NCBI RefSeq assembly: GCF_900549175.1
Contig: NZ_URNN01000053.1
Location: 1-20,506 of the forward strand
Direction of reading: 5' to 3'
DNA length: 20,506 nucleotides
Source of the DNA: an uncultured Prevotella sp.
GTDB lineage: Bacteria > Bacteroidota > Bacteroidia > Bacteroidales > Bacteroidaceae
Of the stretch, positions 7,894-16,431 are shown one piece after another. The translations under genes and the position numbers were made by a program. A model generated the notes under the pieces. The model saw only the letters and a program-made list of their open reading frames with translations. It ran no database searches and was not told where the DNA came from. Position 1 is the stretch's first letter. Each line of letters opens with the position of its first letter.

Positions 7894-9186
7894 ATGAAAA
7901 CAAACCGGAACAAGACATTGGCCATAACCATAGCGGCCATTATCACCATAACAGGCGCAACGGCACAAACAGTAAAAAAACGGGAAAACGACAACCGGAC
8001 ATGCTGCCACATTGAAGGACGGAGCATCGGTGACCCTGCGTGCCGTAACATGCTGCTATATGTATACAATACGGATTTGCGCATAGGCAGATGCGACACC
8101 ATTCCCGTAGGTGCGGACGGGCGCTTCACATACAACTTGATAACGACGGGAAACAATGTATACGAAATGATTGCCGAAAACGACTATAACAACGGGGGTG
8201 GCTACACCACGAAGTTCTTTGCCGAAAACGGCACCGTCAGCATCAAGCGGTATGCCGACAGCACCGACCGCCGGCCGGAATTGACGGCTTACGGGCCGCT
8301 CAACAGAGAGATGTTGCGTCTGGAGAAACTGAAGATGGACATGTTTTTAAACGGTCCCGAACAGGAAAGAAAAATACTGGAAGAGAAGGGGAAAGGCCTT
8401 ATTAGCGAGTCGCAGAAACTGAAAGACATGATGACCGTGGCCAAGACTGACGGGGAACGCAATGGCATGAAGCGCCAGGCAGACTCACTGGACATGGCTG
8501 TCAAAAGTATTGTTACAGAACTTGATGCCGTCAATGAGAGATACAGCCGGGCCATGGCGGACAGCAGGAAATATCTGCTTGACTACGCCCGAAGCAAAGC
8601 TACACCCGTAGGTCTGTTCTATCTGCATCAAGTGGCACTGATGGCAAAACACATGGGCGGCAACACTGCCGACAGCACGGAAGCCATATACGACAGCCTT
8701 TATGCGGAGAAATTCCCTGACAACATCATCAGCCGCTACATGCGCAACTGGATTGCCGGACGCAACATAAAGCCGGGCGGACATTTCATTGACTTCACGG
8801 CACCCGACCTCGACGGCCGCAACCACACGCTCTCGGTCGAAATCGCCGGACGCATAGCGCTGATCGACCTGTGGGCATCGTGGTGCGGTCCGTGCCGGAG
8901 AAACTCAAAGAGCATGATTCCCGTCTATGAAGAGTTCCGCGACCGCGGCTTCACCGTGGTTGGCGTGGCCCGCGAACGTAATGCAGAACACATGCGCAAA
9001 GCCATTGCACGCGACGGCTACACATGGCTCAACCTGCTGGAACTGGATGACAAGGCTTTGATTTGGGAGCGATACGGTTGTCCCAACGGAGGCGGCATGA
9101 CCGTGCTCGTAGACCGTAACGGAAGTATATTGGCCGTAAATCCCAAAGCCGACGAGGTCAGGGATATATTAGGCAAGAAATTGTAA
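7894..9186 (+). CDS. Secreted TlpA-like thioredoxin-family protein
   Basis: About 430 residues. A signal peptide (MKTNRNKTLAITIAAIITIT..ATAQ) is followed by a beta-rich N-terminal region of the DUF4369 type (about 35-130), a long helical middle (about 138-290) and a C-terminal TlpA/AhpC-like thioredoxin fold (about 295-430). The active site is WASWCGPC (C331, C334). The loop that normally carries cis-proline reads GGGMTVLVD, so the cis-Pro position seems to be glycine; similar loops occur in Bacteroidota members of this family. The likely role is periplasmic thiol-disulfide exchange; the partner is unknown. I chose the ATG at 7894 because the signal peptide begins there; upstream in-frame ATGs at 7834 and 7864 would bury it. 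It is first of a three-gene plus-strand cluster. Confidence 0.9.
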   Translation: MKTNRNKTLAITIAAIITITGATAQTVKKRENDNRTCCHIEGRSIGDPACRNMLLYVYNTDLRIGRCDTIPVGADGRFTYNLITTGNNVYEMIAENDYNNGGGYTTKFFAENGTVSIKRYADSTDRRPELTAYGPLNREMLRLEKLKMDMFLNGPEQERKILEEKGKGLISESQKLKDMMTVAKTDGERNGMKRQADSLDMAVKSIVTELDAVNERYSRAMADSRKYLLDYARSKATPVGLFYLHQVALMAKHMGGNTADSTEAIYDSLYAEKFPDNIISRYMRNWIAGRNIKPGGHFIDFTAPDLDGRNHTLSVEIAGRIALIDLWASWCGPCRRNSKSMIPVYEEFRDRGFTVVGVARERNAEHMRKAIARDGYTWLNLLELDDKALIWERYGCPNGGGMTVLVDRNGSILAVNPKADEVRDILGKKL

Positions 9187-9219
9187 ACCTGTGAACAGAA
9201 CTTAAAAGAACAAACGACT

Positions 9220-9510
9220 ATGGAGAAAAAGACGTATCAGCCACTGCCCATTGATACAAAGGAAGTGGTATTGCCGGATGAATTGTTGCCGTTGGTTGAG
9301 ACAATGGCCAAAAACGTACACGAAGTGTGGGCGCAGAGCCGAATCAACGAGGGATGGACATACGGAAGCGAGCGAAACGATTCCGGTAAGAAACACCCCT
9401 GTCTCGTACCTTACGAGGAATTGAGCGATGGGGAAAAAGAATATGACAGGAACACTTCTGTAGAAACTCTGAAACTGATTATGAAATTAGGATTTAAAAT
9501 AACAAGATGA
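9220..9510 (+). CDS. Stand-alone RyR (ryanodine receptor Ry repeat) domain protein
   Basis: A 96-residue cytosolic protein with no signal peptide or membrane segment. Essentially all of it is one RyR domain: VVLPDELLPLVETMAKNVHEVW (in part), then RINEGWTYG at 41-49, HPCLVPYEEL at 59-68, YDRNT at 75-79 and a closing LKLIMKLGFKI. The NVHEVW, GW.YG, HP.LVPY..L and DR motifs are those of animal ryanodine-receptor repeats and their bacterial relatives. Bacterial RyR domains are thought to bind small ligands, but I know of no proven ligand for this type. It lies 33 bp after the TlpA-like gene, and its stop overlaps the next start (ATGA at 9507-9510), so the three genes are probably co-translated. 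A cytosolic RyR protein between two exported thioredoxins is unexpected. Confidence 0.9.
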   Translation: MEKKTYQPLPIDTKEVVLPDELLPLVETMAKNVHEVWAQSRINEGWTYGSERNDSGKKHPCLVPYEELSDGEKEYDRNTSVETLKLIMKLGFKITR

Positions 9511-11366
9511 CAATGAAAAAACTATTTGCCTTTATCATGTTGCTGTTGCCTTTCGCGGCATTGCATACCGAGGCGGCACGCAAGAAGACAACCGTATGGG
9601 AGAAACCCGTGAAGATGTATGCCAACACGGGAACCATAAAAGTGACGCGCGTGGAGTTCGCCGACACGGCCACATTACTGTATATGCACGCACGGCACAC
9701 ACCCAAGGAATGGATAAGGATAGCCAAGGAAAGCTGTCTGAAAGACACTGACGGCAAGGCATACCGGCTGACATCGGCCGACGGCATAGTGCCCGGAAAG
9801 AATTTCTTCATGCCCGACAATGGCGAGACGGACTTCACCTTGCGCTTCGCCCCGATGCCGAAAGGCACAAAGATGATAGACTTTGCCGAGGGCGGGGCAA
9901 AAGATGACTGGCGTATCTTCGGCATCCACGACGAAAGTTACAGTCCTGCCATAGACATACCGAAGGAGCTGCGCAACATGAAGTACACCACAAACGAAAC
10001 CCTGCCCGTTACGCGATATGCCCCCGGAAAGGTGAAAGTGCGCTTCAAGGCTTACGGCTACAGGCCGGAGATGCAGGCGGAACTGGACGGGTGGTACAGC
10101 GTCTTCGGAGAGAAACAGCAACGTCTCCTGTCCCCGAAACTCAACGATGACGGTACGGCAGAGTTTGAGGTCAGCCTCACCCATCCTTCGGTGATAGTTG
10201 TCGGCATCCGCAACGTGAACTATGCAAGCATATTGGCTGTGCCGGGTGAGGACGTGTCGCTGGCCTTAGACTTGGCCAACGGAGAGAAAGATGATGCTTA
10301 CTTCGGCTTCACCGGCTCTCTGGCACACACCAACAAGGTAATAAACGACAACCAGTACGAATTTCGGAAACTCTTCATGGCGACGTACGACTCCTTGATG
10401 GTCACCGGAACGGAAGGATGGTCGGCAGCGGAATATGCGGCCCTGATCGGCAAGATACTGAAAGAGAAGAAGGAGACTGTCAATCAGTTTAAAGGGCTGA
10501 CTGACGCCGCACGCGCCTTTCTGCGCATGAATCTGGAGAGTACGGCTCTCGACTGGCAGTATGATTTCAGCCGCTCATGGGAAAATGCGAAGATTCGCCG
10601 GTCAAACATAAAGACGGCAGCGGAATATGAGGAACTGATGAAGAGCATTAACGTGCCGCATTTCGACGCTCCGCTGACCGACGGCACGACGATGGAACTT
10701 CTCGAATCAGACTACGCCATGTTCGGCAACGGGCTTTGGTCGGCCCACTCCTACTCCTCACCCATCGTTATAAACAACGACTACAACCGTCAGGCGGCCA
10801 CGGTAGACGCTTTCCTCAAAGGCCGGCTCTCTCTCGATGCAGCCGCCGAGGCAACCATAACCGACCCTGCCCTGAGTGCGCTGATAGCCGGGAAGCGTGC
10901 CAAAGACAAACGGATGGAAGAGGATATGGCACGCCGTGGCAACGTCTTCTTCCACAAGTTGGATGACGTGAAGCCTGAAAACATCCTTTCCGCCATTCTC
11001 GACAAACACAGGGGCAAGGCCGTGGTGGTGGACATTTGGGCAACGTGGTGCGGGCCGTGCAAGGCTGGTCACAAGCGGATGGTGCCGCTGAAGAAGGAAC
11101 TGGAGGGACAGGACGTTGTCTTCGTATACGTCACCGGCCCGACATCACCGGCCGAAACATGGCAGGGAATGATTGGCGACATCGCCGGCGAGCACTACTA
11201 TCTGACGCGCGAACAATACGGACACATCCTCGACAAATATGAGTCGGACGGCATACCCACCTATCTCGTTTTCGACCGCGAGGGCCAACTGACGTTCAAG
11301 AACATCGGCATGGTAGACAACGGAAAGATAAAAGAGGAGATTGAAAAGGCAATGGAATGGAACTGA
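9507..11366 (+). CDS. Secreted large thioredoxin-family (TlpA-like) protein
   Basis: A protein of 619 residues with a signal peptide (KKLFAFIMLLLPFAALHTEA). A beta-rich N-terminal half of about 270 residues and a helical middle (about 275-480) precede a C-terminal thioredoxin domain (about 490-619). The active site is WATWCGPC (C515, C518) and the cis-Pro is intact at P584 (DGIPTYLVF). It is probably a periplasmic thiol-disulfide oxidoreductase; its substrate is unknown. Start: the ATG at 9507 overlaps the upstream stop as ATGA, and a second ATG at 9513 (MKKLF) is equally plausible. Two divergent thioredoxins in one operon suggest either a redox relay or different clients. After its stop, the non-coding region with the long palindrome begins. 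Confidence 0.9.
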   Translation: MTMKKLFAFIMLLLPFAALHTEAARKKTTVWEKPVKMYANTGTIKVTRVEFADTATLLYMHARHTPKEWIRIAKESCLKDTDGKAYRLTSADGIVPGKNFFMPDNGETDFTLRFAPMPKGTKMIDFAEGGAKDDWRIFGIHDESYSPAIDIPKELRNMKYTTNETLPVTRYAPGKVKVRFKAYGYRPEMQAELDGWYSVFGEKQQRLLSPKLNDDGTAEFEVSLTHPSVIVVGIRNVNYASILAVPGEDVSLALDLANGEKDDAYFGFTGSLAHTNKVINDNQYEFRKLFMATYDSLMVTGTEGWSAAEYAALIGKILKEKKETVNQFKGLTDAARAFLRMNLESTALDWQYDFSRSWENAKIRRSNIKTAAEYEELMKSINVPHFDAPLTDGTTMELLESDYAMFGNGLWSAHSYSSPIVINNDYNRQAATVDAFLKGRLSLDAAAEATITDPALSALIAGKRAKDKRMEEDMARRGNVFFHKLDDVKPENILSAILDKHRGKAVVVDIWATWCGPCKAGHKRMVPLKKELEGQDVVFVYVTGPTSPAETWQGMIGDIAGEHYYLTREQYGHILDKYESDGIPTYLVFDREGQLTFKNIGMVDNGKIKEEIEKAMEWN

Positions 11367-11417
11367 AAGGGCATTGCACTGTAAACACGCCCTCTTTATG
11401 GCAAGGCCAATCATAAT

Positions 11418-11616
11418 GGTTCATCCGCCATTTTGAGTGATAAACAAGCGTCACAACCTGCTATCGTATCTGTAACAGTAGGGGCATAGTCTTGTCTTTG
11501 ACCGCATAATATAGAAGCCGCTGCTTCTTGTGGGCGGGCAAAAACAAGATTATGCCCCTACCATTGCACGATTGTGTCATTGAGCATTAATATATCACTC
11601 AAATGTCGGATGAACC
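11418..11616. repeat. ~199-bp imperfect palindrome, MITE-like element or long hairpin
   Basis: The outer arms 11418-11442 and 11593-11616 are reverse complements with about two differences (GGTTCATCCG at the left end, CGGATGAACC at the right). Inner arms 11479-11495 and 11544-11560 match 16 of 17 (core TAGGGGCATA). Next come 11497-11505 with 11534-11542 (8 of 9), and a central hairpin AGAAGC/GCTTCT at 11513-11528. All arms share one centre near 11517-11520, so the whole unit can fold into one long hairpin. No open reading frame of note lies inside and no clear target-site duplication is seen. It fits a non-autonomous, MITE-like element; a transcription terminator or structured RNA are alternatives. 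Apart from this element, 11367-11671 shows nothing recognisable. Confidence 0.75.
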
Positions 11617-11671
11617 TAAAAAAACATAAAATTTTTCCTTGATCACATGCCTGTTTTTTATATTTTTTTCG

Positions 11672-11679
11672 TAAATTTG
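11672..11679 (+). promoter_or_regulatory. -7 promoter box for the UpxY-headed operon
   Basis: TAAATTTG is a full match to the Bacteroidota TAnnTTTG box. It lies in an A+T-rich stretch 145 bp upstream of the UpxY ATG and just right of the long palindrome. No convincing TTTG is present at the -33 spacing. It is the best candidate for the promoter of everything from 11825 onward. Confidence 0.55.
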
Positions 11680-11824
11680 CAGTCGGACAAAAATAGCTTT
11701 AAATCATTAGTTGTCAAAATCAGACGTGTTCTCTTATGACTTCAATGAATAAGGTAGAGTATCAAAGCACTTACTTTTTGTGCCATGTATCCGGGTCAAG
11801 TCTTTGACAAGATACCATCAAGAT
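11680..11824 (+). promoter_or_regulatory. Long 5' leader of the UpxY-headed operon
   Basis: About 145 nt lie between the -7 box and the UpxY start. TTGTCAAA at 11711-11718 is the exact reverse complement of TTTGACAA at 11803-11810, so the leader could close into a long-range stem just before the start codon. UpxY proteins are known to act through the 5' leaders of the operons they head, which makes this a plausible recognition region; the specific stem is only a suggestion. An in-frame GTG at 11780 could also start translation, but the ATG at 11825 is preferred. Confidence 0.35.
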
Positions 11825-12556
11825 ATGGATAAACATAGAGCCACATCGGATGTAAAACACACCGGAGGCGGAAAAGAATCCCCTCCTTGCGCCGGACTTG
11901 CCTCCGGTGTCCTCCCCGAAACTCAAACCGCAGCGGTTGACAGTTCACAAACAGGGGTGTCCACAAGTAATGTGCCATCACGAAACGGGAACAAGTCACC
12001 CGGACCACCAACAGATGAAGCTCCCCACTGGTATGCTCTCCGCACCACCTACGGACGTGAGAAAAAGGCTTACGACTATCTTGTCGCTCACGGCATCACG
12101 GCCTTCTATCCGACATTAAAGAGCATAAAACTGATAGACGGCAGACGCACTACAATAGAACAATCGCGCATACCCAACATCTTTTTCGCTTTCGGCACTG
12201 AAGAGCAACTGAAAGTGTTTGTTTACGACAACGTCAATCTCCCCTATCTTCGCTTTTATTACACCCGCACACACATCGGCAACCGGCTTGCCCATGTTCC
12301 GCTGATAGTGCCCGACAATCAGATTGACAGTCTGAAAATAATCTGCTCCTCCAACGCCGATGACATCGTTGTGTCTACCAGCGAAATCAAGAAGTTCAAG
12401 GAGGGCCAAACCGTTCGCATAGTGGACGGCGAATTCAAGGGTGTGACGGGCCGCGTGGCACGCTACCAAAACCACCAGCGCGTGGGCATAATCATCAACG
12501 GACTGCTGACCGTATGCACGGCATACATCCCGAGTGCGTTTATAAAAACGATTTAA
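11825..12556 (+). CDS. UpxY-like transcription antiterminator (NusG paralogue) with N-terminal extension
   Basis: About 243 residues. A NusG N-terminal domain starts at residue 68 (HWYALRTTYGREKKAYDYL, then FYPTLKSIKLIDG and SRIPNIFFAF). A KOW motif follows at about 193-225 (EGQTVRIVDGEFKGVTGRV). UpxY proteins bind RNA polymerase and stop premature termination in long operons, classically capsule loci in Bacteroides. The first 67 residues are a low-complexity stretch rich in Ser, Thr, Pro and Gly that the usual ~170-180-residue proteins lack. No internal Met offers a shorter start. The channel gene begins 42 bp later on the same strand. No capsule genes follow within the window; the gene instead heads a channel/RyR/TIR run, so it probably serves that operon. 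Family sure; target inferred. Confidence 0.9.
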   Translation: MDKHRATSDVKHTGGGKESPPCAGLASGVLPETQTAAVDSSQTGVSTSNVPSRNGNKSPGPPTDEAPHWYALRTTYGREKKAYDYLVAHGITAFYPTLKSIKLIDGRRTTIEQSRIPNIFFAFGTEEQLKVFVYDNVNLPYLRFYYTRTHIGNRLAHVPLIVPDNQIDSLKIICSSNADDIVVSTSEIKKFKEGQTVRIVDGEFKGVTGRVARYQNHQRVGIIINGLLTVCTAYIPSAFIKTI

Positions 12557-12598
12557 GAACATATTAGTTTTATTTGAAGAAAAGCATAACAAAACAAA

Positions 12599-13729
12599 AT
12601 GAAAGATCATAATTCCCTGTCAAGCAATTTAATGTCTTCACATAAATGGTATCTTGAAATACTTGGAGCATTGATATTGTCAAAAGCCAAAACCGCGTTT
12701 AATTCCATTGTCGCATCGTTGTTAGTGGTTGGTATAGTGTACTTTTCAGAATTGAGAAAACTTTTCTGTTTCTTAGCCGCATCTTTATTTGTTTATTTAG
12801 TGTGGCATATTGTACACACTCTTACTCCTATATATTGTCTACGCAAGGAAGAGACAAGGATAACTTGGAGTCAAATATCGCTACTGACCTCGTTCGGTTG
12901 TTGGATTATCGTACTAATCAACATTTTGGGAATAAAGAAAGACGATTCTTCATACATAATATTAACCGCGTTAGGAGCCGTATTGGGTTGGATCTTTCAA
13001 GATACCATAAAGAGCGTTGTGGCATTTTTTTATCTTCGTGCAAACAATCTTCTTAAAATAGGTGATTGGATTGAGGTCCCTTCACAAGAAATAGACGGTT
13101 TCGTGAAAAGAATCTCGCTTACTACAGTGACCTTGGAGAACTGGGATACGACAACCTCTGCTTTTCCCACATACATACTCCACTCAGAACATTTCAAGAA
13201 CTACCAAAATATGCTTGACGGAAAGACGCATGGCAGAAGAATGTTAAAAACATTCATTATCGATACCGGATGGATACACACGATGTCGGATGAAGAGATT
13301 GACAGACTGAGAAGTATTGACAATCTTGATGGGGAGAAAAAGGAATTTATTGATTGGTTCCTTTCAAAAGAAACCAAAGCCCAAAGAAAAAGTTTATTGA
13401 ATATAGAACTATATAGGCGATATATTTACCATTGGCTGATGCATCATCCACACATCTCACACGAGCCACGACTGATTGTACGCTGGTTGGAGCAGGTTCC
13501 GGAAGGATTGCCTCTCCAAGTTTATGTTTTCATTACCGACTGTAGTCTGGCACCGTTTGAACATCAACAATCCATGATTATAGAACATATTATAGAAGCA
13601 CTTGCATGGTTCAACCTCCAGCTTTATCAAAGTGCTTCAGGGTATGATGCCAGCAACTGCAATATCAACATGGCTGACAAAGAAGCCAATTATAGAAGAA
13701 AAACCAAAGACAATGGAGAAATACAGTGA
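12599..13729 (+). CDS. MscS-family mechanosensitive ion channel
   Basis: A protein of 376 residues with transmembrane segments at about 35-51, 56-75 and 94-112, followed by the pore-lining helix at about 118-146 (LTALGAVLGWIFQDTIKSVV). The MscS beta domain then opens with LLKIGDWIEVPS and runs through RISLTTVTLENWDTTT. The C-terminal cytoplasmic part (about 210-350) has the pattern GRRMLKTFIID and, later, PLQVYVFITDC, as in larger MscS relatives such as YbdG. MscS channels open under membrane tension and release solutes; some relatives are gated by ligands. The end overlaps the next gene by 17 bp, implying tight coupling. In this context it is the candidate membrane effector. No extra ligand-binding domain is visible in the protein itself. 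Confidence 0.88.
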   Translation: MKDHNSLSSNLMSSHKWYLEILGALILSKAKTAFNSIVASLLVVGIVYFSELRKLFCFLAASLFVYLVWHIVHTLTPIYCLRKEETRITWSQISLLTSFGCWIIVLINILGIKKDDSSYIILTALGAVLGWIFQDTIKSVVAFFYLRANNLLKIGDWIEVPSQEIDGFVKRISLTTVTLENWDTTTSAFPTYILHSEHFKNYQNMLDGKTHGRRMLKTFIIDTGWIHTMSDEEIDRLRSIDNLDGEKKEFIDWFLSKETKAQRKSLLNIELYRRYIYHWLMHHPHISHEPRLIVRWLEQVPEGLPLQVYVFITDCSLAPFEHQQSMIIEHIIEALAWFNLQLYQSASGYDASNCNINMADKEANYRRKTKDNGEIQ

Positions 13730-14843
13730 AGACCTCCTAAGGTATTTAGGAATTAATGAAACGGAGCGCATTAATTGGTATAAAGCGCGTCACTACGTGC
13801 AGAAATTTTTAATGCCAGTGTACGGGACTGCCATATCCCCGAATTCTTCTGAGCGGTTACATGTCGTATTTGAAGATGTGTCTCCATTGATGATGGCTGT
13901 AGTTCGTCAGAGCTGCCTGATTGCACATTACCCCAACTTTGATGAAGAAACAGGAAGAAATAGAACAAGCATAACCATTTGTACCAAAAATCCAGATACG
14001 GCTTACAATGATATAAAGAGCTGTGATTATCTCGGCAATCTCTTGGAGTATTGCAAATGTACGGTTAACGGTAAATCTGTTGATAACTCAAACTTCATTC
14101 TTCCTTTGGATATAGAATTCGAGTTTGTAAATAATGCGTCTTATTCCACAGAAAACACCATTGTGATTAAATCAGAAGATGTAGAAAAAGGTATAGAAGG
14201 CTTTGAACAAAAGTTTGACGTTACAATGGGCATGCTTGTAAACATGGTTTACAATACCGGCGCAGAAATAGACAACCTCTCTGCCAGCGACAATGACAAT
14301 ATAGAACGTTATACCATCGCCCTGAATGTTTTCTGTTACAAACTCAAACAAGACTTGATAATGAAAAAATGGGACGAGTGTGCCAAACGTAATAAATATG
14401 GTACATACAATGAAACCGATATAAAAAACAAGTTATCCTCCGTATTCTGTGCCGATTGTTTTGAACCACGAATCAAGGGACTGTTTGGAACAAATAAGAA
14501 ACCTGTTGCCGAATATATACTTCAAGACTTCAATACGGTCATGAAGAAAATCAGCAATGTTAATACAATCACTGCACTTGCCAAGTGTGAGCATGCCCGC
14601 TGGAATGTTGAAAAACTCATCATGGGCTTCAAACCACTTTGCATGACCGATTGGTATGACTTGGAATCTTGTTTCGGCACTGAAAGGAAAAATAAAATCA
14701 AGACATTAAAGAAACAGGGCAGGCACATTGACTTGTGCTCTTATAGAAACCTTCAACGTATCAACCCCGCTGACATGAAATATGATTATTTCCTGATGCT
14801 GGCCATGCCGCAGATAATGCGTAGCTATCTGCTGGCAAAATAA
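13713..14843 (+). CDS. Protein with degenerate TrkA-N-like region and C-terminal RyR-like domain
   Basis: A soluble protein of 376 residues from the ATG at 13713. That start gives a 17-bp overlap with the channel gene; the in-frame 37-codon extension further upstream would only translate the channel's coding region. The C-terminus (about 285-362) resembles a bacterial RyR domain: LAKCEHARWNVEKLIMGF, then HIDLCSYRNLQRI and YDYF match the EH.RW...GW, HP.L.PY..L and YD positions, with an insert and some lost residues. Around 48-90, LHVVFEDVSPLMMAVVRQS and AHYPNF, then TSITICTKN, resemble the TrkA-N Rossmann fold that accompanies RyR domains in other bacterial proteins, but the glycine-rich loop is absent. 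No membrane segment. Together with the overlapping MscS gene it looks like a split channel/TrkA-N/RyR module. The RyR call is probable, the TrkA-N call tentative, and the ligand unknown. Confidence 0.7.
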   Translation: MEKYSEDLLRYLGINETERINWYKARHYVQKFLMPVYGTAISPNSSERLHVVFEDVSPLMMAVVRQSCLIAHYPNFDEETGRNRTSITICTKNPDTAYNDIKSCDYLGNLLEYCKCTVNGKSVDNSNFILPLDIEFEFVNNASYSTENTIVIKSEDVEKGIEGFEQKFDVTMGMLVNMVYNTGAEIDNLSASDNDNIERYTIALNVFCYKLKQDLIMKKWDECAKRNKYGTYNETDIKNKLSSVFCADCFEPRIKGLFGTNKKPVAEYILQDFNTVMKKISNVNTITALAKCEHARWNVEKLIMGFKPLCMTDWYDLESCFGTERKNKIKTLKKQGRHIDLCSYRNLQRINPADMKYDYFLMLAMPQIMRSYLLAK

Positions 14844-14858
14844 AACACATGGAAACTT

Positions 14859-16394
14859 ATGCATAAGATTTTCATTTCATACTCACGTGCCGACTACCAT
14901 ACCGTTCTTAAACTGAAGGATGAGATAGAACATGTTATTGGAAAAGATACGTGTTGGATTGATTTAACCGGTATAGAAAGTGACCGGCAGTTTGTTGATG
15001 TCATAATCGATGCCATTGACAAGGCTGATATCTTTCTTTTTATGTATTCCAAACATTCCGACCGTTCAGAATGGACTCGGAAAGAGATAGAATATGCATA
15101 TAGCGAGAAGAAAAAGATTGTTTTTGTCAGAATTGACAAAGCACAACTAAGTAAGTATTTCCGGTTCCAGTTTGGTGGTCACGACATCATTGACATCAAT
15201 GATATCCTACAAAAACGAAAACTGATTGAAAATCTGTATAGTTGGTGTGGCGGCGAAAATACGACCAAGTTTCAAAAAGCAGAAGAGAGGCCAAATGATT
15301 CTATTATGCCTTTTTCATTTACCCGCATCAAAGCGAACATATCCGAATTGCTATTGATATTGTCACGTATGAAAAAGCAAAAGGAACCTGTATCTTTCTT
15401 GTTGAAGAAAATCAAAAATGACAAATTCAAACTATTACTGATTTTATTGCTGATATTGTCATTTACAAACATTGTAAGTGCTATAATTGTTTTTATTGGA
15501 ATCAATTATTTACTTCGCGACCAACTTCAAACAAAACATCCTAAATATTGGCAATGTATACTGAAAGTAAAATCTTACAGCGCGAAGATTCTATTTGGCC
15601 TCAACCTACTATTATCAGCCTTTTTCTTATTCTTTGCCTGTACTGATTATGATTCTGGTTTCTTTTTCTGTTCAAAGATAATGTTCATACTGAGCATAAC
15701 CCTTCTGTTACTCAGCCATTTCAAACCAAAATTGTTGGGTATGAAAACAAAGAAAGAAAGCATTATATACTTTGGCATTTCAACACTATTGTACCTGTGC
15801 TCCATTGTCTTTTTCCATATCAACGAAAATAAATTGAATTATTACAGGCAGCCATCAACTGAAAAAGCAACCATATCACCACAGAAAGATACATTAAATA
15901 CAGAATCAATTTATACAGAGACTGCAGGAACACATACTTTTAATGCAGATACTGACACATGCAATAGTAGTCGGGGTAACCGATATATCGGTGACTTTAA
16001 GAATGAGCTGGACAAAATATCCACTTCAAATACAAATATTCAGGAAGAGTACTTTATTTTGAAAGGACTTTATGACAATAAATATTCTGAATTAAAGATA
16101 TGTATTCCTTTAAACAGAAGTATTTGGGAAGGTCATTTAAAGAAAACGTTATATCATCCTGAATTGTTTTTCTATATGTACAAACACAAAAGAGCAATAA
16201 AAGGAACAGTAGAAAATGTAGATGGACAAAACATCGGTTATGTTGAAGGACTATGTGATATAACTGATAGCACTTTATGCATAAAGGGTAAAATAAAGTT
16301 AGAATCCAAAGATTACAACTATACAGAACACAAAATTTCATATAGCGGTACTATTACAATAACAAAGCAACTGAATGTTGCAAATGACTTGTAA
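14859..16394 (+). CDS. TIR-domain membrane protein with four TM segments
   Basis: A protein of 511 residues. A TIR domain fills about 1-135: KIFISYSRAD at 3-12 is strand A and box 1, DKADIFLFMYS is the central strand, and SEWTRKEIEYA (70-80) carries E76 at the position of the catalytic glutamate of NAD-cleaving TIR enzymes. Hydrophobic segments at about 191-217, 242-261, 267-286 and 301-320 suggest four membrane passes. A C-terminal region (about 340-511) is beta-rich, not recognised, and would face the cytoplasm if the passes are counted correctly. TIR enzymes consume NAD+ or make ADP-ribose-derived signals in bacterial immunity such as Thoeris; enzymatic activity here is inferred. The gene begins 15 bp after the RyR-like gene. 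Confidence 0.88.
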   Translation: MHKIFISYSRADYHTVLKLKDEIEHVIGKDTCWIDLTGIESDRQFVDVIIDAIDKADIFLFMYSKHSDRSEWTRKEIEYAYSEKKKIVFVRIDKAQLSKYFRFQFGGHDIIDINDILQKRKLIENLYSWCGGENTTKFQKAEERPNDSIMPFSFTRIKANISELLLILSRMKKQKEPVSFLLKKIKNDKFKLLLILLLILSFTNIVSAIIVFIGINYLLRDQLQTKHPKYWQCILKVKSYSAKILFGLNLLLSAFFLFFACTDYDSGFFFCSKIMFILSITLLLLSHFKPKLLGMKTKKESIIYFGISTLLYLCSIVFFHINENKLNYYRQPSTEKATISPQKDTLNTESIYTETAGTHTFNADTDTCNSSRGNRYIGDFKNELDKISTSNTNIQEEYFILKGLYDNKYSELKICIPLNRSIWEGHLKKTLYHPELFFYMYKHKRAIKGTVENVDGQNIGYVEGLCDITDSTLCIKGKIKLESKDYNYTEHKISYSGTITITKQLNVANDL

Positions 16395-16431
16395 CAATAA
16401 AATGTATTATATATTGTTTTATTAGATTTTT

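Noticed and set aside
11825..12556. Start of a capsule biosynthesis locus, as usual for UpxY
   Set aside because: No glycosyltransferase, nucleotide-sugar or flippase gene follows within the window.
13602..13712. Upstream 37-codon extension of the RyR-like gene
   Set aside because: It lies wholly inside the channel gene in another frame and its residues look random; the ATG at 13713 gives an ordinary 17-bp overlap.
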